Shown: positions 11,681 to 24,310 of the stretch, piece after piece
Layout of the letters: each line of letters starts with the position of its first letter
Numbering within the stretch: position 1 is the stretch's first letter
NCBI RefSeq assembly: GCF_964340395.1
Contig: NC_135554.1
Span: forward strand, 19,884,592 to 19,948,591
Length of the DNA stretch: 64,000 nt
Source of the DNA: Glandiceps talaboti
Taxonomy: Eukaryota; Hemichordata; Enteropneusta; Spengelidae
Direction of reading: 5' to 3'
Translations under genes and position numbers: made by a program
Notes under the pieces: model-generated
Told to the model about the DNA's origin: nothing
The model's input: the letters and a program-made list of their open reading frames with translations, nothing else
The model's database searches: none

Positions 11681-14600
11681 TAACTATTCAAATACAGTAT
11701 AAACACTTCCAAACCACTACTTTTCAAAAATTTGTTAATAGCAAGGCACTTTTGCACATTATGCTTCTAAAAATAAGTGTGTTTAAATCAATAATTTGAC
11801 ATTCAAATTCACTGTTTTGATTCCTCAATTAAATATAGCACGACATTTCTATCAGGTAGAAAGTCATGAAATGCCAGAATATGTATAACTCCATTGCCGA
11901 CATCAATACAAAACGGTGTATGAAAACCGGCATACAAAATATCTACTTATGAAGTCTGTCTGTGTCATATCGCATCCTTTGATGTGATGTGATGTGAATT
12001 CATGAACATTTACTGTCAAATCTAGCCTTGAGTCAAAGTTGTATATAGAACTATCATTCTGAAGGATATGATGGGAAAGTATATGGGTTACACAGTGTTT
12101 CTGTTACGTTTTTTTTTCAGTGCGTTACTTGGTTTGATGATAGATATTTCGTATTTTTGTTGCGTACGGTGGATGCATTGCTTCCTCTAAACTGCATAAA
12201 TTATCATTTTGTTGCATATATTACGCACATTTTTGCGTAACCGCAAACATTGTTACAGACTGTGAAACTGTATAGTACAGTGACATAAACATATTATTTG
12301 AAGACCTATAGTAATAAAACAAACTGGAAATATTTTTTTTCCTTTTTTTCTGTAAAGGTTTGTTCTTTTCATAAATGTTGCTCTTCATTTAAATCATTGC
12401 GTTATTCTGGTACACGCATAATGATGTGAAATTTTCTAAAAAAATTTAGTATATATAGGACATGATGAGCATATCTAATTGTACTTGTTCATTCATGTAT
12501 GATTTGCCTGGTGTTGCAATTTACAGTCTTTCGTAAAAAAAAACTATTGAAATAATATGGATTGTTTATTCATAATATTTACACACAGGTGTAACTTCAA
12601 ACCAGTCCGCTGTGTATGCAGTACCATTATGCCATCAACTATAAGCACACAAGCAATTCGGCTAATTAAAAGACGAACTGTTTTCGACAAACATTTGGTA
12701 TATTTTTTTAACAGTTAAAATTAACAAAAAATAGTAGGTCAGGTACTAGGTACTGGAGTTGTGATGAAACCAGACTGAGCTCAACCCTCTTTCATAGACA
12801 ATATTCTTTGAACAAAAAGCACAACACAAAAATATCACTTGAATGTATATCTCCCTACAGTATATGTATAAACGCCATAAAAGTTCAACAATGAAATTCC
12901 ATCCTCATGTAACATAATATCCACTTCCATATTAAAATAAGAATTAGTGTTTTAATCATTATTATAGTAGTTGATGTTCTGAAATTACTTTATATGGAGT
13001 AAATTCTGAAGAATTAATGCCGTATTTTAATTTACTTTAAATGTCAGATAAGAAAAAAACTAATATGATCATATTTTGCTAGGCTTAAAGCAATGTCAAA
13101 TATCAGTTGCCATCGATATGAAATTTCATTTAGGAGATTTGAAAATATAATTGAATCTGTTCCTTGAAGGCTAACGTTGAGAAATGAGCATTTGAACGAA
13201 AACTGTCTAAGATGAAAGTTTAATGTAAATTACATCCAGATCAAAATTATATGGATTTTCTTTTTTCTGCCTGCAAGGATTAATTAAGTTGGTTTTTGAT
13301 TATGCAATTTTTAAAAATAAGAACATGATTTTTAAATTTCATGTAGGAGTATAAAATTTTAGTTTTTTCTTCGAGTTTTACTCATTCATTTATCATTTGT
13401 TTCTTCTCATAATCTATTTTTTGTTGTTGCCATTTTGATTTTTTGAATTTTGCTTGCTCTCAAGACTACTGAGAATCTTTAGAATACAACGACGTATAAT
13501 TTTCCTGGCATCCCTACAAAGAACCTGATTGGTGGAATACATAATTAGATATATTTAAATTGCACTCAGGTCACATGATGAATCCATAATTAGGTGTCAT
13601 CATAAGAGTTTTACATGACCCTATTACATAGGTGAGATTTTAATTCAAGTTTATTTTTTTTTGCATTTTTTTTTGACACGTTGTGTGTGGTAGGGTGGGG
13701 CTTAATAGTATATTAGTGGTTCTAAAGACTGTCTCAGTGTCTGTATATGCTTGGAATGAGTGAAAATTAAAAACAAATCAAAATGCAGTTAGGATAGCTA
13801 CTGGTATATAGGATACAAGGATAAAAGTCCTATTTACATTTTCCAAAAATCATGTTTCCAACAGTGTAGGATATGACCAGAATTTCCATTTTTAACATAG
13901 ACAACAAACTGTCACCATACACACGTTACAATATTAGGATTCATTAAAGCAAACACAGTCAAACCAGGTAATCTTTTTCTCTCCAATTTACTGCCTGTTT
14001 TCTTTACATGTGCTCATAAAATGCAATTTGTATCACTCTATACACTTTGACAATATTGAGCAATGACCATGTATCAGACACAATTATCATTGGTCAAATC
14101 ATCCAATTTCAGTCGAGCAATAAAAAAACGAATGTTGAACACTGAGAAACATAAAAGGAAACAGTATTACATCTTTATTACCTTTCTACTTTGTTGTACA
14201 ATGTTGTCGTTTCATACGTTCTATTTTCTGGGTTTCAACATATCAAATTTTTCATGAATAGATGAAAATTTAATATTCTTTTTTTTTCCTGATTGACTGG
14301 TTCGATTTAAGGCAGATGACATAGAAATGAAAATGTATGATTTATTCAAAAAAATTCTTAGTTTGAGTTGGAGGCTCGCTTTTATTTTATTGTTAAATAA
14401 AATCATGTACTTTTGCAATAAAATATCAACCATGTGAATAGAACAGTTCTCAAATTTCCAATTATACATTTCAAATGCAAAAGTACAATTTACCCGTTCT
14501 ACTGTTTTTTATTCATTTTTCATTTCATTTCTTTTTGACAAGATTGTTGTGATGAATTATCAACTAGAAGTAAACTTAAAACGATCCTGTTCAGAGATAT

Positions 14601-14690
14601 AATTTTAGCATTTTCCTGGAATATTTGTAGTGAACTGTACATTCACGTTCTGTACTAGGGCGAAGCGTATCATGAAGTTGGCTGGATCTA
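11681..14690. other. AT-rich stretch, no gene seen
   Basis: No coding region, RNA gene or clear repeat was found. Frames of 64 and 82 codons near 14063-14469 overlap on opposite strands in AT-rich DNA and look like chance. Confidence 0.4.
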
Positions 14691-14692
14691 CA

Positions 14693-14812
14693 CTATTACA
14701 TAATAGTGTCATTTCCTTCAAGTCCAAAGTCTGCCTCAAGATCAAATACAACAAGTGATGTTACTAAGACTGATTACGGCCAGGCTGGGTGCCTACTAAA
14801 TGGCTTTACTGT
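14693..14812 (-). pseudogene. Duplicated block with conserved frame, copy 1
   Basis: About 110 bp are repeated at 14973-15075 in the same orientation. Read on the minus strand, both copies keep the same peptide, FDLEADFGLEGNDT, before stops. This suggests a short coding relic, perhaps a duplicated exon fragment. I do not recognise the protein. Similarity extends beyond the frame into GGCACCCAG and AATCAGTC, so duplication of a non-coding repeat is the alternative. Confidence 0.4.
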
Positions 14813-14972
14813 GGGTAGCAACATTGAAAAACATTACTGACAGTGAAACAAGCCAAGATATATAAAATAATGAATTTGAATCATTAGTATGCCGTCCCAT
14901 ACTTTTGTACAAAAAACATGTATGAGTATGTAATAAAATAAGTAGTTGACTTGCTCCCTGGATCTACACACA

Positions 14973-15075
14973 CATGGTGTCATTTCCTTCAAGTCCAAAG
15001 TCTGCTTCAAGATCAAATACAAGTGAGATACAAAGACTGATTAGGCCTGACTGGGTGCCTACTATTAAAAGGGCT
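14973..15075 (-). pseudogene. Duplicated block with conserved frame, copy 2
   Basis: Second copy of the block at 14693-14812, about 270 bp away. It has the same minus-strand peptide and single-base and short-indel differences, including an AAGTGAT region that is shortened here. No splice sites clearly bound it. Confidence 0.4.
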
Positions 15076-15234
15076 TCACTATGTGTCATTAATTATAGAA
15101 ATTATCATTAATTATGCAAGCCACGACTACCAAAATCTAATCAGCGCTAAGTTACAGCCTGACAATGCCACATAGAAAATTGCAAAACATTTGCTTCAGT
15201 ACTTTTTGAGATATCAGTGGAACAAAATTTCTGC

Positions 15235-15257
15235 ACAGACAGACAGACAGACAGACA
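15235..15257 (+). repeat. (CAGA)n microsatellite
   Basis: A short pure tetranucleotide tract of about six units. It is preceded by GTGGAACAAAATTTCTGCA and followed by CATCACCACGACATTATCTC, a context that looks like the 3' end of a dispersed element. No second copy was found in the window. Confidence 0.9.
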
Positions 15258-17630
15258 TCACCACGACATTATCTCCCATAGGGGAGCTTAAAACTAGGAA
15301 GACATGAATATATAATCAAATCTGAAAATAATAAGGATGTAACATTTACAACCAGGTGTTATTTATATTAATATGCAAATATGGATGTATGTAGGTTGAC
15401 CAATCCTGGCAGGTATTGTGTTTCTTGATATTGAGCATGATTCTGTGGTAGATGGTAATAGGAGGGGTGGAATTTTATAACTAGCATAGGTGGCCATACC
15501 TTATGTCTCAAAATATTAGTGGGAAACCCCAGCACACTACCTGGGGCACTCAAATACACCTTACCTAGTGGTATAAAATACAGGATACAGTGTGAGCAGA
15601 CAAGAGATGGAATCATGAACACCCTGGAAACACACCTTACATTCTTGACTTCATAGAAATTCAGACCTGCGCAAATGTTACATTCAGCGTTTAATTGTAT
15701 AAAAAGGTTGCGACAGTTCAAGGCATCTACAACAAAACATGACCAATGACATTTTCAGAATGCCACACACCCCAAGTATGTCAAACATTATGAATAATTC
15801 ATACTCTTCCTTTTCTACTTTCTCTGACTTCACCTCTTAAAGTTAATAGAATTCTCAAATTGAGGTGATGATCTCTTAGTACATTATGCCTTTCTTTCAG
15901 CAGTTCAAGAAATATATAATTGCAAGTTGTGCTTATAAGTTTTTCATCCTAGTGAAAATACTTTCATAAAAATCGGATTATACATTTCTAGTATAATGTC
16001 AAAGTAAATGCATCTATTTGATATTACATTGTCTCCTGGCATTGTTAGAACAGTTGATTTCAAAGCAGGGGTTTCCTGAACATTTTTGATACATATAATA
16101 AGTTACGTCATCAGATTGCTTTTTCTTAATACAGGTTTGAGTTTACAGTGAATTGCAAGTGATGTTCAGTGGACAGAACACCAGTGAATAATTGTTCAAT
16201 ATGCAGCAAACACTATTATGCCACAACAAAAACATATACACTTCAGTTTGAGCCCCTTTAACAATGACACTCTGTCTGTTTGCAGACTTTTATGACCGAA
16301 CTGTCTGTGAGTGTGTCATGTGTAGCACATGCGTAATCCTTAAGAAATTAAAAATCAAGTGTTTTGCTTAAGGAACCAGATTCCCAATCCATAAAATGGA
16401 AGTTCGTGAGTGCAATAATTGTGAGTACATAATTTTAGATGACAACAATATTTTCCCTTTCAATGTTATACATTTGATTCAATAAACAAACAACAAACTA
16501 ACACTTTATACAAGTCTTTCTTCATGATAGTTGTTTTTCTATTCTATCTTGTACCGATTTTTAGCAAATTTTCATTTTGACAGCATCGCTCTCTAGTAAT
16601 ATTTGAGAAAAGATTTCTGGGGTGGGGAGCTGGCTGCATGATGATAAGGGTTAATTAACAAAGGACAAACTGAAGGTAAAATAATACAATTGACTTTTAA
16701 CCCTATTTGAAGCTTTGAGTGTTTGATGGGGCCTCATGAATACTGTCTACAGCCCTGAATCTGTTGTAATACCAAAGTTACTTGATTTAGAAACGTTTAT
16801 AACTGTAACCATGCAATTTCCAGAAAGCAGTAAATATATTATTGGACACTTAAAACAACAAATCAGTGTTAAATTTAAAGCCATATCTGTGCAGTAACAA
16901 TTCTATGAATCATGGTCTGAATTCTGAACGTATGTGTGTGTGTGTGTGTGTGGGAGGAGCATGTCATCTTATAGAAAGGGCAAAGGTAGCGAAAAACTCT
17001 AGAGAAAACGAATCGGATTGTTAACGGCCAACGCTAGGTATGTCAGTCATGACCTTCTTAGTAGGTGGTGATGTAATATTTAGTCAACAACCAGTCATAA
17101 AGCCGCTGAAAAATGACACATTCTAGATTATCATGATGGTACCTCATCCTCATACAACCATGAGTGGGAGTGTGGGACGAACAAAAAAAAAGTATTTCAA
17201 TGAGAAAGAAACATCCCAATTATAGTTTATTAATATAATATGACCACCTGTGAAAATAGAGCATTAAGTAGTTAATACTTCAATGAAAATTAGTACATAT
17301 GCAGCTCTACATGTGGTGATATGTGACATGTGTGTATAGTAGCTCTATTGTTAAAATGTAACAGATGACCCTAGAAAGTGTATTTTTAGAGACATTTCAA
17401 TAAGACTGAAATGAATGTACTTTTCATTGTATTTTTATAATTTCTGTGAATGCCACAGTGACTATATTCTACATACGGTCATATATTTTATTTCTTTCTG
17501 AGGGTGAAAGTGATACCCCCTGATAACTCATAAATGTATGTCATATCATCACTGAGTAACTTCCCACAAATCATGATACAGTATAGTATATTATCTATTT
17601 ATGTCCAATATTACTCAAGCTTGAAGTATA
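15258..17630. other. No gene recognised; short GT microsatellite
   Basis: The longest minus-strand frame (15368-15721, 117 codons) contains a donor-like CTAG/GTAAGG and an acceptor-like GCGCAG on the minus strand, but its peptide shows no domain and I do not call it a gene. A (GT)n tract of about ten units lies at 16933-16952. The rest is AT-rich. Confidence 0.35.
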
Positions 17631-17846
17631 GGTTGGTGAACCTACAGATATTAATATTTCAACATGAGAAACATTTTGTGATTTTGCAATCTTCAGCTTA
17701 ATTAGTTCTACAAGACTAACTTTAACTAATTACTGGTACAATTGTGTCCATGCATGTACAAGAAGGCATATAGTCATGCACTATTTATTTTTTTTCCATC
17801 AAAATTAGCGTAAATAACTAGCAAAAATTTCCAGGCTTTAATACAG
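17631..17846. mobile_element. TA-flanked MITE, copy 2 (diverged)
   Basis: It aligns with 4462-4672 in the same orientation. Shared blocks include GAGAAACATTTTGTGATTTT, TCTTCAGCT, AGTTCT, ACTAACTTT, TAATTACTGGTAC and AAAATTTCCAG. The termini are more degraded than in copy 1 (GCAAAAATT in place of GCGAAAATT). It has no coding frame. Confidence 0.6.
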
Positions 17847-18412
17847 TTTCCTCTTCAACAGATAATGGATGTATGTATACAGACGGGTTTCTCATACACT
17901 TGGTTGCTAATATGTGATGAAGCTTATCATTTGATATTTGATTGGCTTTGTTACAGTTGTTTTGATGGTAGAAAGTTTTCAATAGTCTATATTTAGATCA
18001 CTGTACACAGATTCATAGGGTCACCACTAATGGAAAACATGCACACATTACCCATCTTGGAAGTCATAAAAATCAATTTCAGAAGAATAGATCCCCAGTG
18101 GTAACTACAGTATGACCTAAGATCTCTTTAATTTACTATTATATAAACCAAACTTTAGTACAGTCAACAGAGGATACCTACATTAACAATAAATTGAACA
18201 CATACAGTGTGATGACATGGATATTGTCATTGATACCAAGTCTGACCTCGTTTCAGCTTAGTATTCCCAATGACCTTTTTCAGGTCACGATTTTGTCTTC
18301 TATGAGAGACTTGGGTCATATGAATAAATTCTAGGGGAGTTTGAAACTAGTGGAAACAATTTGAGCTGCATTATAAAAACACATTCTGGCACCATAATTT
18401 TGTTTGGGCAAC

Positions 18413-18460
18413 CTCAGAAAAGTGATGATTCAGGAACTCAGAAAAGTGATGATTCAGGAA
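18413..18460 (+). repeat. 24-bp perfect tandem duplication
   Basis: Two identical 24-bp units starting CTCAGAAAAGTGATG are directly adjacent. Their identity implies a recent event. Confidence 0.92.
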
Positions 18461-19162
18461 CTCATTTGGTACATACGTTGTACGTAAGAATGTCAGTTCA
18501 ATAACACCTTAAATTATAGCAAGAAATACATTGAAATGCTCACAGAAAAACTTAAACTTGAAAGATTTTTGCAGTCTCATCATGAGTGTCACAATGGACA
18601 TTTTCTGTATTTATATGACATCTGAAAGGAATCGATCAACATAGTGACAGACATAACAACTATCAAACGATTCAACGCACTACAATTTTTGATGAATACT
18701 TGTCCATAATTATAGCTAGCGGTAATTGCAGACATGCAGAGTGAGTTTGGCATGTTTTGAAAAGAAGATAAGACTCTTTGCTATCAATTGAGATTTTCTA
18801 CTATATACATGCTTTGTGTAGGTAATACTAGCCGTAAGGTTTCAAACACTCCATGGTTATTGGCAGGTCTAAGTAGCAACACAACATGATTACAAGTTTA
18901 GGCAAACAAGACATTATTCCAAGCAAGTTATATTCAACAGAGATCATCCTCAAGCTGAATACAGAGTTGTAACTTGACAGAAACAGCAATTTTGCACAAG
19001 ACAAATCTAAGTAACAAAAGAAATGATTTGAATAAAAAATTGTCAGTTCTTGTTCCAATTTTGAAATTAATGCCTACACTGTATTTCAGTCTATCTTGTG
19101 CTGAAGGCTTGAAGTAATTAAAATGAAGCAAATTCAGTAGAATATTTTCATTACTTTTTCTT

Positions 19163-19184
19163 TTGGTGGGGTGGGGGGGCGGAT
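19163..19184 (+). other. G-rich quadruplex-like tract
   Basis: GGTGGGGTGGGGGGGCGG fits a G-quadruplex pattern with short loops. A similar tract (GGGGAGGGTGGAGGTGGGGG) lies at 20315-20334. These are isolated G-rich patches in AT-rich DNA. Confidence 0.45.
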
Positions 19185-19479
19185 GTTTCCACGCCACCTA
19201 CGACATCGCACCAAATACTATTTATATCATCTCAAACAAATAATCAAACTAAATTCAAATATAGTTACTTCAAAATTACAATTTGAATATTATTCACTAC
19301 TAAGTAAATAAATTATAACAGTTACATTTAGGAGACAACATGGATTTTTAGTGAAAATATGATTCTTTCCGTCACTTGTATTTTTTCTGGGATGAAATAA
19401 TGAATCTATCAAGTCATACAGACAACTAGAGTCACTGTAAACACAAAGAAACATATTTTGCCTACCATCATGATAAAGT

Positions 19480-19740
19480 GGAGTCATGATGGGTGGATGG
19501 TTAGCATGGCCGGCTTGGAGTCTTTATATTGATGGTTGTAGAGTCATGTTGGTTGAATGGTTAGAGGGGCTGGTTGGAATCTGCAGGCTGCAGGTTGTGG
19601 TGTCATGATGGGTTATGATGGTTGAATGGTTAGAGGGGCTGGTTGGAATCTGCAGGCTGCAGGTTGTGGAGTCATGATGGGTGATGTTGGTTGAATGGTT
19701 AGAGGGGCTGGTTGGAATTTGCAGGCTGCAGGTTGTGGAG
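19480..19740 (+). repeat. Tandem copies of a SINE tRNA-like head
   Basis: Four units of about 60-70 bp each run GAGTCATGATGGGT...GAATGGTTAGAGGGGCTGG...CTGCAGG...GCAGGTTGTG. They are direct copies of the 5' head of the SINE that follows. The A-box region TGGTTAGA is retained, except in the first unit, which reads TGGTTAGCATGGCCGG. The B-box region is decayed to GCAGGTTGTGG, against GCAGGTTCGAGCC in the SINE. Only the last head, at 19741, is joined to a full SINE body. Confidence 0.8.
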
Positions 19741-20100
19741 TCATGATGGGTGAATGGTTAGAGTGGCCGGCTTATTGGAATCTGCAGGTTGCAGGTTCGA
19801 GCCTGCTGCCATCACTGCCATTTGTTTCTGAGTGGCTAAAATCCTTGGGCAAGATTTAAACCACGACTGTGCCCTAGTCAACCCAACTGTATAATTGGGG
19901 ACCTGGTAGGATAGAGGTTGCAATGTGAATTATTTAATCCTATGCGCTTATAAAGACTGCAATGGACTGTATGCTCCCCAGGGAGTTGAGGCAGTATAAA
20001 GGGCTGTTGTGTCGCTATGGATCCGAACCAGGGGTAATAATTGTAAAGCGCTTTGAGCACAGAGTGGGAGAGCGCCATATAAAAAACGACATTATCATTA
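19741..20100 (+). mobile_element. tRNA-derived SINE, plus strand
   Basis: The head has a polymerase III A box (TGGTTAGAGTGG, 19755-19766) and a B box (GGTTCGAGCCT, 19794-19804). A tRNA-unrelated body follows, and the 3' end AAAGCGCTTTGAGCAC...GAGCGCCATATAAAAA lies at about 20045-20084. That type of end is shared by many animal SINEs and by L2/CR1-like LINE tails and is thought to recruit the LINE reverse transcriptase. It ends near ATTATCATTA rather than in a long simple repeat. It differs in head and body from the SINE at 8593-8880, so two SINE families are present. Confidence 0.85.
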
Positions 20101-20379
20101 CTGTATTGCCTCAACGAGACATGTACATGTACTACTAGAGGCTAAGAGGCTCAGTTAAACCTAAAAATATTTGGAAATAATCTGTCAAATTATGAATATT
20201 CATAGACATTGGCACAAATTAATGTTCTTTGCCTGCCATCATGCTGAAGGTACCATATTGTATACATTTTATCTCAACACAGTTGTATGGAATGTTTAAT
20301 ATTTATAAACAACTGGGGAGGGTGGAGGTGGGGGTTGGATTATGAAAGGTACAATAAATAGAAAGAACAAACATAACCC

Positions 20380-20500
20380 ACAATTATAAATATTATATAC
20401 TATATTAATAATATAATATAAAACACAAATAAAATATCATATTAATAAAAAATATCACAAATGTTATAAATATTATATTAATATAACTTGCAAAATTAAA
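20380..20500. repeat. AT-palindromic tract
   Basis: A run composed almost entirely of A and T, with many ATATTA/TAATAT palindromes (for example TATAAATATTATATACTATA). It is probably a low-stability region and has no coding content. Confidence 0.6.
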
Positions 20501-22135
20501 CACAAAAAACACTTGGGAATAAGCTAGGCGACAGTACTGGAATATACACATGAACTTTGCCTGTCATCATACTGTATAATTTGCAGTATTAAGCAGATTA
20601 TATAGCACGGCTATTGGGCAAGGTTAAATACGATATAACCTGTATCTCATACAATTGAAATCTGTTTTTCATCCAGGGATCCCCGCTACTTCATTATTGT
20701 AAATCAAGGTTTAGCCAACGGCAAGGGCAGGATGTCTACATGATAATCTAAATTCTCTCTATACACTTAAGAGTGTATGAATTAGCAGACTGAGTGCTAT
20801 TTAGCAGTAGAAACTGTTCCAAGGATATAGGAGTGTACATCAATTATCTACACTGTATAATAATATATGGCAGTGTTGTACCTCACATTAGAAAACTGTT
20901 CTCTGTGATTTTGCAGTAAACAGTAGAATTTATCTGTATTATTCTCTGCTTTACCAGGTTCCCAAAAATGATGGTCGATTAAGGGAGATTATGGTCATTT
21001 TATCTGTTCTCTGACTCTATTATAACTCTCTATTAGCCAGGTTCCTCAATTCTCGCACATTCTTTGAAATATCAGGAGACTCCTTTTTAACAATCAAGGA
21101 AACAATTTAGAAGATTTAATTGTTTTTGTGTTGTTGAAAATACATTCAGTCAAATTACAGAACAGTCCAGGAAAATTACAGATTTAAGATGGAATTTTGG
21201 TTCAGACATCATCAGTCTGATCTGGTTAATTTAGATCAACATACATGAACTGGGAAAGATATTCATGGCAGACAGACAAATTAGTAGTGGGCTGATGAAC
21301 AGACATGAAATCAGTTTATAATCTTACTTTCCTTTCCTTTCCTGCCTAGCAAATCATTGAGAAAACATTGAAAATCCACCCTTCTTTTTTCAAGTCCTTC
21401 AATTTGAAAACTTCAATTTATATGCAAATTAGACAATGAAATGAACATTTCTTGTAATATTCACTATTAGAATAAAAATACTAGTCCCAATACACATATA
21501 GGACAAGGTTGAAGGAGGCACTGCGATGCAATGGATCCCCCCCCCCCAAAAAAAAAAAAAAATGAATAAATAAATAAAATATATATAAGAAGTGTAGCCA
21601 AGATAAAATCAACCCCAGCCTTTGTTCTCCTTTTAAAAACAGTTAATACAATGCTACAGAAATCAGTACAAAGAATATCATTTTGTAGATGAGACAAATA
21701 TTATGATAAATTATAGCAAAAATGACTAGATCTGGAATGAGACAATGTCCAGTATAAAACTTAAAAACAAATCGTATACCCATCATATTAAATATCAAAC
21801 AAAGCTCCGAGAATGCAAAGTAAATTCCTGGTCCAATGGCAAACTATATATTAATTATATGATATTTTAATAATTATGATTAACATGATGTGATGTACGT
21901 GATGTGATGAATTGTGTACAAATTTATTCATGTCATACGATAAGAATAGATCTAATGGAATTTCTTGATACTTGAATGATTGCACAATTGCGTAGATTAC
22001 ATGTTTAAAAAATTCATGACGCCAACATATTGCTTTAGTGTGGTCTATCTACTCTTGCACCATTACGATGACATTCCCTAATGAATCATGTATGAATTAA
22101 TGACCATCAATTATTTGAGTGACAGTTACGCTACG
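20501..22135. other. No gene recognised
   Basis: The only distinct item is a C11 run directly followed by A15 and an AAAT repeat (21537-21577). The 76-codon minus-strand frame across it is a product of these homopolymers. Confidence 0.4.
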
Positions 22136-22139
22136 TTAT

Positions 22140-23120
22140 CAGTCATCAACTTCTTACATTCCAACACGGCTGATGTTGTATAGCTGGAGAAATTTTACTA
22201 GTAATCGTCATATTCATGTATTGTAGATTTCACTGGCTATATTGTCTGTGATAACCATCAAGGCCTCACATTTATGCCAACACTGTGATATTATACACTG
22301 TAGAAATTTCACAATAATCTTGTACTGCATATTTGTTCATTGGCTTTCATTTGCCTGACTCTTATCAAACCATCAATGTCTTGCATTCCAGTACAGTGAC
22401 ATTGTACACTGTAGAAATGTCATGTATGGTTAATCTGCATATTCATGTACGGTACATTTCATTGGCTATCAATTGTCTGTGATATCAACCATCAACGTCT
22501 CCCATTTATTCCAACACGGTGATGTTGTACGCTGTAGAAATGTCACGATAGTCATGTCCTGTAGATTCGTTCATTGGCTATTAATTGCCACGCATCAATG
22601 CCTCACATTCCAACACAGCGACATTGTACGCTGTAGAAATTTCATGATTAATCTGCATATAATTGTACTGTGAATTCGTTCATTACCTGTGTTATCAACC
22701 ATCGATCAATGTCTCGCACTCCAACATGACAACACTGTAAATTTGTACACTGTAGAAATTTCATGGTTTAATAATCTGCATATTCATGTACTTCAGATTT
22801 ACTTGTCTGCATAATATCACAAGCATCAATGTGTCACATTTATTCAAATGCTTTGACGTTCCCTACAGAAATTTCATGGTTAACCCTTTCATTCCTAGAG
22901 ACGACATTGGCATAAATAGAAACTTGATTGTAAGAACATTTTCTAAAATTTAAGAATATTACTTCATTGGGAAGTAATATTTCTTGAATTCTGGTCTAAA
23001 ATAAAGTTGATCTTTTTCCAAAAATTATAGAGAAACAAGAATTTTTGTTAAAAAATTTTGGCGGGAAAGTTTCTAGTCCTGAAAGGGTTGATATACATAG
23101 TAGATTTATTCATTTTATTT
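22140..23120 (+). repeat. Diverged repeat of about 110-120 bp, seven units
   Basis: Seven units carry the marker CTGTAGAAATTTCAT, near 22184, 22300, 22410, 22532, 22631, 22750 and 22863. Each is linked to ATCAATGTCTCACATTCCAACA-like and CTGCATATTCATGTAC-like blocks. Spacing varies from about 100 to 122 bp. The seventh unit is split by the MITE at 22880-23091 and resumes as TAGATTTATTCATT. The 66-codon frame across 22473-22673 is repeat-derived. Confidence 0.85.
22880..23091. mobile_element. piggyBac-like MITE, copy 2, inserted in a repeat
   Basis: This 212-bp element has TTAA on the left (22880-22883) and TTGA on the right (23088-23091, one substitution from TTAA). Its inverted ends are CCCTTTCATTCCTAGA and, on the other strand, CCCTTTCAGGACTAGA. 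Its interior is the reverse complement of copy 1 (6-218), including TTGGCGGGAAAG. It interrupts the tandem unit directly after TTTCATGG. Sister units read on as GGTTAATCTGCATATTC, so they show the empty target site with its TTAA. Confidence 0.82.
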
Positions 23121-23739
23121 TGTAGTTCAGGTATTGAAATTTTGACATTTCTGATGTGATTGACAAGGATGATTATCTTCAAACATGGATACTGCTACAA
23201 TTTGTCTTTGTGTACCTCATGTACTAAATATAATCTGTATGACAGTTTATATTTGATGAGTATTTCATAACTATGTAATTTTGAGTCAGATGAAATATAC
23301 TAGATTAAGTTTAATAATATGTGATTTTTTTTTATTGTTTTCTAATCATTCAAGATTTTGTTCTTGAAATAGTGATTTTTATATATTACATCATTATGTG
23401 TATTTGTACTGCTATAACTGCCAAAGATATGATGACTTACAATTTACTTAGGACATATTTTTGTCCAAACACTTTACCAATTTGTCAAGAAACACAATAT
23501 CACGGTTGCAACTTTAATGGATTGTTGAAAGTTTGACATTTTTCATACAACATACGATATATTATTTCATACTGTATTCATGGTGATTCGTTCTGTTCAT
23601 CCATACCAAAGCAGACAATTGGAAATTCTTTGAACAAAAATTTCAGATTTAATAAAATGCACAAAACTACTCAATTCTACAAAACGTGAACATCATTGAT
23701 TTTTTTTTTGTATCCAATAATATTTGTTTCTCACGGCCT

Positions 23740-23748
23740 TTGTCTGTC

Positions 23749-23784
<36 letters not shown>
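23740..23784 (+). repeat. (TGTC)n microsatellite
   Basis: About ten TGTC units with one imperfect unit. A 65-codon frame through it has a Leu/Ser/Val/Cys run that comes from the repeat. Confidence 0.96.
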
Positions 23785-24219
23785 ATTGTGTTGATATTGC
23801 TCATTTTATAGTCAGTGAAAAGTTGTTTTTTCTAATAACAACAATAATAATGGTAATTCATAAACCCTATGTTAGTACATACATTCTCAAACTATGGAAT
23901 ACACAGCTATTCATTACATAATACTTAGAAATTCAAGTCTTGAACATGATCATGACTGAGTCAATTAACGTATTGCAAAAATGGTTATCAGTGTCACATA
24001 CTTTCAGAAAACGTAATTTTTCTGATATATTGTATTCAATATTAATATACCATATTTGTTAGTTTTACAGATTTCCCTTTTTTATCATCTGTAGTTTCTG
24101 TCACCTTCAAGTAATTCAATTACGAGATAATTTGCATGAAAAAAAAAAATAGGTGACTTATTATAAATTCATGAACATTTTCATGGAATGACACAAATGG
24201 AATAAAATGAGTTGAGTTA

Positions 24220-24310
24220 TTTCTATGATTTGGGTCCAAAATGGTGTCATGATGGGCCAAAAATTACAGTCAAACAAGAATTTTTGTTGAAATAATTTAG
24301 GCAGGCATGT
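24220..24310 (+). mobile_element. Diverged fragment of the piggyBac-like MITE
   Basis: The segment from GGGTCCAAAATGG to GGCAGG aligns with the right half of copy 2. The AAAAATTA block and ACAAGAATTTTTGTT are kept in the same order. The TTAA and CCCTTTCA ends are not recognisable, so it is a decayed or truncated third copy. Confidence 0.5.

Noticed and set aside
15368-15721. 117-codon minus-strand frame with splice-like signals
   Set aside because: No recognisable domain, and the splice-like words are short and common; I could not join it to any other exon.
19741-19815. A functional tRNA gene
   Set aside because: The tRNA-like head is fused to a SINE body with a LINE-type 3' end, and the preceding heads are degenerate copies.
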